Assembly: GCA_023416195.1 (NCBI GenBank) | Contig: JAEZID010000152.1 | Span: 1 to 14,125, forward strand | Direction: 5' to 3' | Source: Pseudomonadota bacterium | GTDB lineage: Bacteria > Pseudomonadota > Alphaproteobacteria > Azospirillales > Azospirillaceae | DNA length: 14,125 nucleotides | In this document: positions 1 through 6,616 of the stretch, one piece after another | How positions within the stretch are numbered: position 1 is the first letter of the stretch | How the letters are laid out: each line of letters begins with the position of its first letter | The notes under the pieces: model-generated | Databases searched by the model: none | What the model was told of the DNA's origin: nothing | The model's input: the letters and a program-made list of their open reading frames with translations, nothing else | Position numbers and translations under genes: made by a program

Positions 1-669
1 CAGGAGGTGGTCTTCGGCAGCATGCCGGCCGAGGCCGACCGCCAAGCGAAGCAGCTTTATCACGTCTTGCGCCGTCTGGGGGCGACCACCACCACGCCGG
101 TCACCATCCTCAGCGACGGGGCGGAAGGCCCCCGGTCCTTGGCGGGGGCGGCCAGTGTCGGTCCGACCCGCCACGTCCTCGACTGGTTTCATCTGTCCAT
201 GCGGGTTCAGCACATGGCGCAAGCGGTCAAGGGCTGGGCCACGGCGGTGCCGGCCGCCGCGGAACGCACAGGACCGCTGGCCGACACTGTATCCCGCATC
301 CGTTGGCGGCTCTGGCACGGCCAGACCGAGCGAGCGCTGGCTCTGGTCGGCGACACCCTGGCCGAACTCGACGCCCTGTTGGAAGCCGCCGACAACCGGC
401 AGGCTCGGAAGGTGGCCACACTGCTGCGCGCTCTGGAAACCTACGTTGCCGGACAGGCTGACCTGATCATCGACTACGCCGCCCGGCACCGGGGCGAGCC
501 CATCTCCACGGCGACGACCGAAAGCACGGTCCAGCGCCTGCTGCACCGGCGCATGGGCGCCAACCAGCCCATGCGCTGGTCTCCGCGGGGCGCCCACCGA
601 ATGCTGAAGGTGCGCACCGCGGTGATGAACGGCACGTTCGCCTCGGACCACACCGCCGCCGAGCCATAG
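1..669 (+). CDS. ISKra4-family transposase, C-terminal part (5' end outside window)
   Basis: The reading frame is open from base 1, so the gene begins upstream and only about 222 C-terminal residues are visible. Seen: an RNase H-like core with the segment ILSDGAEG (a catalytic-Asp strand), then HVLDWFHLSMRVQHM, a helical insertion rich in Ala, Leu and Arg, and a C-terminal block PISTATTESTVQRLLHRRM followed by MRWSPRGAHRMLKVRTAV. The DWFH-(I/L)-SMR and MRW-PRGAH-(M/L)L blocks are characteristic of ISKra4-family DDE transposases, which cut and join DNA at the element's ends. The frame stops at a TAG (667-669). Translating past it gives ARRPFHHAA and then TGA at 697-699, which resembles the usual basic C-terminus of this family, so the TAG looks like a recent Trp-to-stop change. 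Activity is uncertain. The terminal inverted repeat on this side was not identified. Confidence 0.88.
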   Translation, partial: QEVVFGSMPAEADRQAKQLYHVLRRLGATTTTPVTILSDGAEGPRSLAGAASVGPTRHVLDWFHLSMRVQHMAQAVKGWATAVPAAAERTGPLADTVSRIRWRLWHGQTERALALVGDTLAELDALLEAADNRQARKVATLLRALETYVAGQADLIIDYAARHRGEPISTATTESTVQRLLHRRMGANQPMRWSPRGAHRMLKVRTAVMNGTFASDHTAAEP

Positions 670-863
670 GCTCGCCGACCGTTTCACCACGCAGCGTGAA
701 GGCCCCCAGGTTTGCGACGGTCTCGTCCGAGAAGGCGTCCCAGGAGGCCGGCGTGGTGCTTGCAGGACGAACGGCGGTGCCCATAGAATGCTGTTCCAGG
801 CGCTGGTGACGACGGCCATAGGTCTACCAGCCCGTCCGCCCGCCGCAACACCCCTACTCTCCT

Positions 864-907
864 TAAAGTAGCATCCCGACCACCGCGAGCCGGGACGCCC
901 CTGCTAC
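864..907 (-). terminator. Hairpin downstream of the minus-strand operon, possible terminator
   Basis: On the minus strand the arm GTAGCA, a 6-nt bulge and TCCCG pair with CGGGA and TGCTAC around a loop of about 12 nt, and CTTTAA follows immediately. It lies about 80 bp beyond the stop of the amidohydrolase, the last gene of the operon. The short T run and the bulge make it a weak intrinsic terminator. It could instead belong to the end of the ISKra4 element. The rest of 700-984 shows no convincing gene. Confidence 0.35.
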
Positions 908-984
908 GAACAAGCTCTCAGTCTTGATCGCCTGCTCGCACTCGGGGCCTCATGGAGAGAATTGCATTGCCCTGCTCGCTTTCC

Positions 985-2670
985 TCAGACGGTTCCGGCG
1001 GTCAGCGAATCCAGCGCCCGCAGCCACGCCCCGTCCAGTTGGTGCTTGGCGTAATAGCGGTCTAGGCGCGCCCGGTTCTGCTCACCCGCCTTCAAGCCCA
1101 GGTAGTTGGCGGCGTTGCCCCACATGAACCGCTCCAGGCACGCGGCGTCGCCGCACACGGACCCGACCGCTTCGACGATCGCGTCCAGATACCGTTCAGC
1201 GTTCGCCTCCTGGCCCACCATGACCCAATCGCTGCCGTACAGCAGATGCTCGAACCGGGGATCAAACGATGCGACGAACTCCTTCAGGTCGGCCAGCAGC
1301 CGCGCCCTCTGCTCCGCCGGGACCGCGCCGGGAAGCAATTCGCTGAAATAGCTGAGATCGGCGTAGGTTCGATTGCCGAATTGCTGGATGAGCTTCCCGA
1401 CGGCGTTCTCCCAGGTCGGGGTCACGTTGCCGCCGTCCTGCTCCTCGAAGTCGCCGAAATGCGCCAGATTGAGGCGGAGTTTCGGATACTTGCGCAGGAC
1501 CGGCCGCCAGTTGTCGGGGTGCGCGCGCAAGGCATAGCCCGTGCTCGCCCCATTGCTGTTCGTCGCGTGCGCCATGACCGGCACGCCTTGTTCGCTGACG
1601 TAGGCGTACAGCTCGTCCAGAGCCCTGTCGATCTTGGCGGGAAAGTCGCGGATTTCCGCGTTGGCCCGCTTCGGATAGTCCTGCCGCACGTCGGCGTTGC
1701 CCAGCGGCCGGAAGCCCATGGGTGGATACAGCTTGATGCCGACGAACCCCATGTCCTCAATGGCGTGCCTGACCAGGTCCAGCGCCCCGCGGTCCACGAT
1801 CTGGCGCCATGGATCGAAGGGCACCATGCAGTGCAGCGCCGCGCCGGTCTGCATCCGCTGAATCCGCTCCATGACCTGGATTTGATCCGCAAAGCTGGAG
1901 TTCGGCTCGTCGTTCAGCCAGCGGCTGAAATCCACCAGCGCAGGCGTGAACAGGGCAAAACGCCGGTTCCGGCCGTAGAGGTCGAGCAGGCGTGCGGTGA
2001 TCGTCCGGCGGTCGCTGGTCAGCAGACGAGCCCACCGGATGTTCCGTCCAATGGCGCCTTGGCTGACCAGCATCGCGGCGGCCAACTCGTTATAGTCTTG
2101 CTCGGTCGCCTGTGGGCTGATGCGGTTCGGGGCAAAGCCCGCCTCCTGCTCCATCGCCCGCAGCAGGATCGCGCGCCCGGCCGGCGTCAGGGGCGGGCCA
2201 TCCTGCATGGCCGGTCCGCCCAGCGCGCCGACTGGATCGCGGAACGCCCTTTCCAGCGCGGCGCCAACCTGCGCGGTGGGGTCCGGACGGACGCTCTGCG
2301 ACCGCAGGGCGTCGCTTTCGATCTCCCGCAGCTCGTCACGCGCGGGCAGCGCGCCGGAGGCCAGGATTTCAATCAGCACGGCCCCGAACCATGGGAGCGC
2401 GGCCTGGGTCTCGACGCGGTTGTCGCCGAGAACGATCTGATCCTCCCGGTCACCCAGCACGACGCGCTGCACGAAACCGCGGATCGGCAGGTCGGCGGCG
2501 TTGAAGACGTGGCAATGGGTGTCGATCACGGCCAACCCGGCCCCGGCATCCGTTTCGCCGCCGCCCACCGGACTCCCACGTCCCGGACAGCCGGGCAGCA
2601 TCAACGACGCGCCGGCGGCGGCGCACAGCCTGAACACGTCGCGGCGGCGTAACGAACCAAAAATCGACAT
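985..2670 (-). CDS. Exported amidohydrolase (metal-dependent hydrolase, amidohydrolase-2 type)
   Basis: 561 residues; last gene of a three-gene minus-strand operon. The N-terminus has a twin-arginine-like segment (RRRDVFRL, residues 8-15), a hydrophobic stretch and LMLPGC, a lipobox with Cys28. This suggests Tat-dependent export and lipid anchoring. The catalytic part is a TIM-barrel amidohydrolase: VIDTHCHVF at 48-56 gives the metal-binding HxH pair (H52, H54), IKLYPPMGF (312-320) carries a Lys on a core strand, VMAHATNS has H368, LNLAHFGDF has H404, and LLYGSDW has the conserved Asp481. The start at 2670 is chosen because GGAGGAAATGC precedes the ATG on the minus strand and the signal peptide begins there; the upstream in-frame extension overlaps the preceding gene and is not protein-like. 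The gap to that gene is 23 bp, so co-transcription is likely. The substrate is unknown; relatives hydrolyse or decarboxylate small cyclic or carboxylate compounds. Confidence 0.88.
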   Translation of the reverse strand: MSIFGSLRRRDVFRLCAAAGASLMLPGCPGRGSPVGGGETDAGAGLAVIDTHCHVFNAADLPIRGFVQRVVLGDREDQIVLGDNRVETQAALPWFGAVLIEILASGALPARDELREIESDALRSQSVRPDPTAQVGAALERAFRDPVGALGGPAMQDGPPLTPAGRAILLRAMEQEAGFAPNRISPQATEQDYNELAAAMLVSQGAIGRNIRWARLLTSDRRTITARLLDLYGRNRRFALFTPALVDFSRWLNDEPNSSFADQIQVMERIQRMQTGAALHCMVPFDPWRQIVDRGALDLVRHAIEDMGFVGIKLYPPMGFRPLGNADVRQDYPKRANAEIRDFPAKIDRALDELYAYVSEQGVPVMAHATNSNGASTGYALRAHPDNWRPVLRKYPKLRLNLAHFGDFEEQDGGNVTPTWENAVGKLIQQFGNRTYADLSYFSELLPGAVPAEQRARLLADLKEFVASFDPRFEHLLYGSDWVMVGQEANAERYLDAIVEAVGSVCGDAACLERFMWGNAANYLGLKAGEQNRARLDRYYAKHQLDGAWLRALDSLTAGTV

Positions 2671-2693
2671 GCATTTCCTCCTGTCGGGCACGG

Positions 2694-3089
2694 TCAGCGT
2701 GCCTGTGGGGTCACGCGTCCGGCGGGTTCGGCGTAGTCGATGTCCTGACGGGTCTTGGCCAGCCGCTCGATCAGCTCGTGGGCGGGCGCGCCCGGCGGCG
2801 CGGCCAGCAGCAATTCGCCGCCCGAGACCACGTCGTAAAAGCGCAGCTTCGCCCCCGTCCCGGCCGACAGTTCGCCCGCCAACCGGTCGGCCGCCGGCTG
2901 ACGGGCGCGCGCCTCCCGGGTGCCGAGCGGCACAAGGGACCGGACCATGGCGTCGTTCGGTGTGCCCGTCTTGAACTTGACGATCAGCAACGCCTCCTGA
3001 GTGGAATCCATGGCCGAAGCGGGCACGATCCGGTTGTCGAACCCGCAAGCAGCGATGACGATGCTGACCACCAGCAGGAAGGAGCGCAT
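2694..3089 (-). CDS. Small lipoprotein resembling a free-standing subtilase propeptide (I9-like)
   Basis: 131 residues. The start is placed at MRSFLLVVSIVIAAC because this forms a complete lipoprotein signal with lipobox IAAC and Cys15; a longer in-frame start at 3155 would bury it. The mature part (about 33-125) runs ALLIVKFKTGTP, then a region around KLRFYDVVSGGELLL, a helix HELIERLAKT and the end DIDYAEPAGRV. This beta-alpha-beta pattern ending in (D/E)(V/I)xYAEP is what the inhibitor-I9 propeptide of subtilases looks like just before the cleavage site, but no protease domain follows. The gene lies directly downstream of an S8 protease gene with a similar segment of its own (PGVEWAEP). I infer that it binds, folds or inhibits that protease in the envelope. 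This was recognised by pattern only; a search of propeptide profiles would settle it. Confidence 0.7.
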   Translation of the reverse strand: MRSFLLVVSIVIAACGFDNRIVPASAMDSTQEALLIVKFKTGTPNDAMVRSLVPLGTREARARQPAADRLAGELSAGTGAKLRFYDVVSGGELLLAAPPGAPAHELIERLAKTRQDIDYAEPAGRVTPQAR

Positions 3090-3176
3090 GGTCGGTGTTC
3101 CGGAATGGGGAAAGCGGCGGAAACGGTCACGCATCAGATGGGAGGGCGCTCGCACACGGTCCAGCCGGAACCGGGT

Positions 3177-3200
3177 CCCCGCGACCTTTCGGCCACGGGG
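3177..3200 (-). other. Intercistronic RNA hairpin with GAAA tetraloop
   Basis: Read on the minus strand, CCCCGTGGCC, GAAA and GGTCGCGGGG form a 10-bp stem (two G-U wobbles as RNA) closed by a GNRA-type tetraloop. It begins about 16 nt after the protease stop codon, within the 126-bp gap to the propeptide-like gene. No T run follows, so a classical terminator is unlikely. A 3'-end stabiliser or a partial attenuator that sets the ratio of protease to downstream products fits better. Confidence 0.5.
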
Positions 3201-3215
3201 GGCGATGGATGGGCA

Positions 3216-4826
3216 TCAGAACACATTTGCGTTCAGCAGGCCGGCACCGCAGCCGTTGGGGCACTCCTTCGGCGATCGGCGGATGGCCCGCTGCCGCATC
3301 AGATCCCACATCTGATCCGGCGTGAGATCCGGCCGCTTCGACAGGCCCAGCGCGACCACCCCGGCGACGTGCGGCGCCGCCATCGACGTGCCGTTATAGG
3401 AATCGTACCCGTTCGCGACCGTCGACCAGATGCCCCCGTCCTTACCGCGAGGGCCACTCACATCGCCGCCGGGCGCGCCGATGCTGATGGTGCTGCCGAA
3501 GTTTGAATAAGCGGTGACGAACTTTCCGTCGAGCCCAGTGGCGGCAACCCGGATGACCCCTTGGCAGTTGGCCGGTTGAAATTCGCTGACGTCCACGCCG
3601 GCGTTGCCGGCGGCGACGACGACCAGAGCCCCGCGGCTGCGCGCGTCGTCGATCGCCCGCTGCACGATGGTGGCGCACGGACCAAAGCCGCCGAGGCTGA
3701 GGTTGATGACCTTGGCGGGATTCCGATTCACATAGGGCTGGCCGTTGATATTCACTCCGATGTCGAAGCCTGCGGCCCAACGGATCGCGTCGGCGATGTC
3801 GGGGGTCGTGCCGCCACATTTCCCAAGCACGCGGATGGGCACGACGTTCACGTTGGGATCGATGCCGGCGATGCCTACGCCGTTGTTGTTGCTGACCGCG
3901 CCGATGACGCCGGCGACGTGGGTTCCGTGCCAGCTGTCCTGCTGGGCGCGGGACAACGGCCCGCAAAGCTTAGCCGCCGCACCGTCGCCGGAATCGGTTG
4001 CATCAGCGTCCACCCCGTCGTCGTCCCCGGCGGAGACCTTGTCGCGAACCACGTCGATGCCCGGAAGAATACGTGCGCGGTCGATGTCGGGATGATTTGC
4101 CACAATGCCCGTGTCGATGACGGCAACTGTGACGGGCTGGCCGTTCTGGGCATGGTTCCAGGCGCGCACGACCCCGATGCCACCTGGTGCTGCCGCAGTG
4201 CGGTCCAGATAGCTCCACTGCCGGAAGAACATCGCGTCATCGACGGGCGCCTTGCGTTGCTGCGTCGCGCTGGCGGCAACCGGCACGCTGGCCGAGGTCG
4301 GCATGTTCGTTGCGGGTGCCGGCTGAACCTCGGTCTCTTCGTCGATGCCCGCCGGCTCCGGCCCGCCTTGCCGGCGCAGCACATAGACCGGCTCGGCCCA
4401 TTCCACGCCGGGCAGATTCTTGACGTCGTTGACCAGCTCCAGGGTGCGAGTCGCGGCGTCGCCCGGCTCGGCGGCGGCCACCTGCATGGTTGCGCCCTCG
4501 ATATAGACCCCCGTGTTGCCGGAGGTCGGCTGGAAGCGCGAGCCGCCGGTCACTGCCGCTGCTGCCGAGGTCGCTCCGACCACCGCGGCCGGATCGACGC
4601 CCGGTTGGACGCCGAAGGCCACCGCCCCGGCCTTGATCTCGGGTTTCATCTCCTTCCGGGCGGTGGCCGGGGTTGCGACGGGTGGGCGGGAAACGGGCTG
4701 GGGCACGCTGTCCAGCTTGATGGACGGTGGGCTTTGCGCAATATGGCCGCTGGTTGACGCGCGCTGTTCGGCACAGCCCACCAGAATGGCACCTATACCA
4801 AGAAGAAGCAGGACTCCCGATCTCAT
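3216..4826 (-). CDS. Subtilisin-like serine protease lipoprotein (peptidase family S8)
   Basis: 536 residues; first gene of the minus-strand operon. Residues 1-18 are a lipoprotein signal (LLLLGIGAILVGC, Cys18). A Pro/Ala-rich linker follows, then a propeptide-like region (about 65-152) ending PGVEWAEPVYVL, and a second Pro/Ala-rich linker to about 190. The S8 domain (about 200-536) has a complete catalytic triad: Asp238 in VTVAVIDTGI, His300 in WHGTHVAGVIGA and Ser481 in YNGTSMAAPHVAGV. The oxyanion-hole Asn408 is in VVVAAGNAG. It should cleave proteins in the periplasm or at the membrane face. The protein has several Cys residues (288, 337, 384, 421, 522, 526), so disulfides are likely. The start is supported by GGGAGG seven bases before the ATG. 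An AT-rich region with a large palindrome lies upstream, and the propeptide-like lipoprotein and amidohydrolase genes follow. All key residues are intact, so it is probably active. Confidence 0.93.
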   Translation of the reverse strand: MRSGVLLLLGIGAILVGCAEQRASTSGHIAQSPPSIKLDSVPQPVSRPPVATPATARKEMKPEIKAGAVAFGVQPGVDPAAVVGATSAAAAVTGGSRFQPTSGNTGVYIEGATMQVAAAEPGDAATRTLELVNDVKNLPGVEWAEPVYVLRRQGGPEPAGIDEETEVQPAPATNMPTSASVPVAASATQQRKAPVDDAMFFRQWSYLDRTAAAPGGIGVVRAWNHAQNGQPVTVAVIDTGIVANHPDIDRARILPGIDVVRDKVSAGDDDGVDADATDSGDGAAAKLCGPLSRAQQDSWHGTHVAGVIGAVSNNNGVGIAGIDPNVNVVPIRVLGKCGGTTPDIADAIRWAAGFDIGVNINGQPYVNRNPAKVINLSLGGFGPCATIVQRAIDDARSRGALVVVAAGNAGVDVSEFQPANCQGVIRVAATGLDGKFVTAYSNFGSTISIGAPGGDVSGPRGKDGGIWSTVANGYDSYNGTSMAAPHVAGVVALGLSKRPDLTPDQMWDLMRQRAIRRSPKECPNGCGAGLLNANVF

Positions 4827-5060
4827 TGCCGCCTCCCGTCTTGTTTTGATGGTCCGCCGGCACTTCGTAGCCGATCGCCACCGATCAAACGCCGCAACAT
4901 ACTCCTGTATTCATTTTCATGAATCCACGGAGTATCTAGATGAACAACAAGGCAAGATTCATGATTATTAGGCAAATGTCATTGCATCAAAAGTATAATT
5001 TCATGCTCTTTGTATGCCACCCCGCAATTTTGCATATAGCCGCGCCGCCCCAGCCAACGT
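4827..5060. promoter_or_regulatory. AT-rich upstream region of the protease operon
   Basis: There is no gene here. Base composition drops sharply from the GC-rich surroundings to clearly AT-rich between about 4890 and 5040. On the minus strand possible promoter elements are TTGATG spaced 15 bp from AATAAT, and a TATACT box further upstream. None is a perfect sigma-70 match, so the exact promoter is not assigned. The region also holds the palindrome at 4899-4935. The low GC may mark a promoter or bendable DNA, or be the scar of an acquired segment. Confidence 0.4.
4899..4935. repeat. Two-tier interrupted palindrome upstream of the S8 protease gene
   Basis: The outer arms ATACTCC and GGAGTAT and the inner arms ATTCAT and ATGAAT are perfect inverted repeats nested around a TTTC centre, with 3- and 4-nt spacers. 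It lies 73 bp upstream of the protease start codon. Nested arms on an AT-rich background suggest an operator for a dimeric or tetrameric regulator, or an RNA hairpin in the 5' leader. Confidence 0.5.
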
Positions 5061-5269
5061 CATTCACAGCCTGTTTGAGAAGTGAGGCGGAGGCGGGCTG
5101 AGGAGGGAACGCGGGTCTTCCAGCGTCTGCTGGAGGGGCTCCGTTCCGCTCTGGAGGCCTGCCATGTGGAGGCTGCGTATTCCGGTGATTGCGCGCGGTG
5201 GTTCCGACGCGAAGGCGCCCACCGATTCCGGTCGATGGCGTCCAGGGGCATCGTCACATCAACGGTGGC
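5061..5269. other. Unexplained GC-rich stretch beside the IS6-family element
   Basis: About 210 bp between the AT-rich region and the transposase gene. Short open frames exist on both strands, but none has a recognisable domain or a good ribosome-binding site. It begins with GCCTGTTTGAGAAGTGAGGC, which looks like the end of an insertion sequence, so it may be a fragment of another element. It does not look like the missing 5' part of the CHAT gene found on the other side of the IS. Confidence 0.3.
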
Positions 5270-5300
5270 GGCCTGTCGTTCGTGACGGTAACCTCGCGGG

Positions 5301-5996
5301 ATGTCGCCGCTCTCGTACGCCCGCCACCAGTTCCCGCCCGCGGTCATCCAGCATGCGATCTGGCTTTATCTGCGGTTCACGCTGAGCTACCGGGATGTCA
5401 AGGAGCTGCTGGCCGAACGGGGCATCGAGGTGTCCTACGAGACGGTCCGGCGTTGGGTGGTGAAATTCGGGCCGGCCATCGCCGGCAACCTGCGGCGCCT
5501 CCGGCCCAAGCCCAGCCCGCGCTGGCATCTGGACGAGATGGTGATCCGGGTCAGCGGAAAGCTGATGTACCTGTGGCGGGCGGTCGATGACGAAGGCGAG
5601 GTGCTGGAGGTGCTCGTCCAGCGCCGGCGCGATAAGGTTGCGGCCCGCAAGCTGATGCGCAAACTTCTGAAGAAGCACGGTTTCGCGCCCACCCAGGTCA
5701 CCACCGACAAGCTCCGGTCCTACAGGGCCGCCTTCCGCGAACTCGGTCTGACCGCCCACCATGAACAATGGCGGCGAACGAACAACCGGGCCGAAGTCTC
5801 GCACCAGTCGGTGCGGCGACGCGAGCGCAAGATGCAGCGGTTCAAGTCGCCCACCTCCGCTCAGCGTTTCGTTTTCCTGCATGCCGCCGCCTACAACACC
5901 TTCAACCTCCAGCGCCATCTGGTTTCCCGCCGCACCCTGCGCACTTTTGGGGCGCAGGCGATGACCGATTGGCAGGCCGCGACCGCCGCAGCGTGA
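5301..5996 (+). CDS. IS6-family transposase
   Basis: 231 residues, full length for the family. The N-terminal helix-turn-helix region (about 14-55) contains YRDVKELLAERGIEVSYETV, the typical IS6 signature. The DDE core follows: Asp78 in WHLDEM, Asp136 in VTTDKLRSY and Glu165 in NNRAEVSHQSVRRRE, then QRFKSP and a C-terminal helix (FNLQRHLVSR). It catalyses replicative transposition that forms cointegrates. The ATG at 5301 is preceded by a GCGGG-like site only. The gene appears intact. Its insertion separates the CHAT fragment at 6051 from whatever preceded it. Confidence 0.93.
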   Translation: MSPLSYARHQFPPAVIQHAIWLYLRFTLSYRDVKELLAERGIEVSYETVRRWVVKFGPAIAGNLRRLRPKPSPRWHLDEMVIRVSGKLMYLWRAVDDEGEVLEVLVQRRRDKVAARKLMRKLLKKHGFAPTQVTTDKLRSYRAAFRELGLTAHHEQWRRTNNRAEVSHQSVRRRERKMQRFKSPTSAQRFVFLHAAAYNTFNLQRHLVSRRTLRTFGAQAMTDWQAATAAA

Positions 5997-6021
5997 AGCA
6001 GCCGGGGGCTCTGGCTTCCTG

Positions 6022-6050
6022 TGCGTTGGTTCAGTCCACGTGACAAAGCC
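6022..6050 (-). repeat. Right terminal inverted repeat of the IS6-family element
   Basis: Read from the element's edge inward on the minus strand it begins GGCTTTGTCACGTGGACTG and continues AACCAACGCA. The GGCTTTGT start is typical of IS6 ends, and it lies 26-54 bp beyond the transposase stop codon. An imperfect partner occurs near 5270. Confidence 0.5.
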
Positions 6051-6082
6051 GCCAGTGGCGTGGCTTCGTCGAGGAGGGGGAA

Positions 6083-6616
6083 GTGGTGCGGTGGCTGTTG
6101 AAGAATGCCGGATGCCGGGAAGAGGCCGCCGCCATCGGCACCGGCGACACGAGCGCCGCGCTGCTCGATAATCTGGAGGCCGACATTCTGCACGTTGCCG
6201 CGCACGGCCTGTTCGCCCCCGCCCGTCCAGCCGCCAGCGGCTTGTGGCTGTCGGAAAACGGAGAGGACCGCTACGTGTCGCTGGATCTGCTGGCCCGCCG
6301 GACGGCGGCAGCTGAACTGGTCTTCCTCAGCGGCTGCGACACCGGCCGCGTCGCCCCCTTGCGCAACCAGGAGGCGCTGGGCCTCGTCAGTGTCTTATTG
6401 AGCCAGCGGGTGACGGCGGCGGCGCTGAGCTTCTGGCCGATCCTGGGCGAGGATGCCGTGGCACCGGACATCGTCACCGCCTTCTATCACGGCTGGCTGA
6501 TGGAGGGCTTTCCCAAGGCCGAGGCGCTGCGCCGGGCGATGCTGCGCCACCGCGACAGGCCGGTCTACGAATGGGCCGGCTACGGCCTGTTCGGTTTCGC
6601 GGCGAAGGGGCCGTGA
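6083..6616 (+). CDS. CHAT-domain (caspase-like) protease fragment, 5' part removed by IS6
   Basis: 177 residues corresponding to the C-terminal part of a CHAT domain. The dyad is present: His41 in ILHVAAHG and Cys85 in LVFLSGCDTG, and the domain ends with the usual YEWAGYGLFGFA. CHAT proteins are caspase-like cysteine proteases, often fused to TPR or other sensor repeats and found in defence or cell-death modules. Here the frame stays protein-like back to the IS boundary at 6051 (QWRGFVEEGE just before the first GTG) and hits a stop only inside the IS end, so the original gene was longer and was cut by the insertion. GAGGAGGGGG lies just before the GTG at 6083, so the leftover could still be translated. 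Its stop overlaps the next gene's ATG (TGATG), showing that the two were a coupled pair. Whether it is functional without its N-terminus is doubtful. Confidence 0.72.
   Translation: MVRWLLKNAGCREEAAAIGTGDTSAALLDNLEADILHVAAHGLFAPARPAASGLWLSENGEDRYVSLDLLARRTAAAELVFLSGCDTGRVAPLRNQEALGLVSVLLSQRVTAAALSFWPILGEDAVAPDIVTAFYHGWLMEGFPKAEALRRAMLRHRDRPVYEWAGYGLFGFAAKGP

Larger units (their letters stand above)
5270..6050 (+). mobile_element. IS6-family insertion sequence (left end uncertain)
   Basis: The transposase gene is intact. The right end is placed at 6050 because, read inward on the minus strand, the sequence starts GGCTTTGTCACGTGGACTG, close to the GGCTTTGTTGC-type ends of IS6 elements. Coding sequence of a CHAT protein resumes right outside it. 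The left end is tentative: GGCCTGTCGTTCGTGACGG at 5270 matches only imperfectly with gaps, but gives about 780 bp, a normal IS6 length. No clear 8-bp target duplication flanks these ends, which fits a cointegrate or adjacent deletion, both typical of this family. Confidence 0.5.

Noticed and set aside
1246..2652. Long plus-strand open frame (468 codons) opposite the amidohydrolase
   Set aside because: Its composition is typical of an antisense frame in GC-rich DNA; the minus strand carries a complete enzyme with metal ligands.
2671..3048. In-frame N-terminal extension of the amidohydrolase
   Set aside because: It overlaps the propeptide-like gene, reads as Arg/Gly-rich nonsense, and the internal ATG has a strong ribosome-binding site and signal peptide.
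3561..4757. Long plus-strand open frame opposite the S8 protease
   Set aside because: No domain or start signal; the minus-strand frame has the full catalytic triad.
5060..5347. Minus-strand 95-codon open frame beside the IS6 element
   Set aside because: No recognisable domain, and it runs into the transposase gene in antisense; too weak to call.
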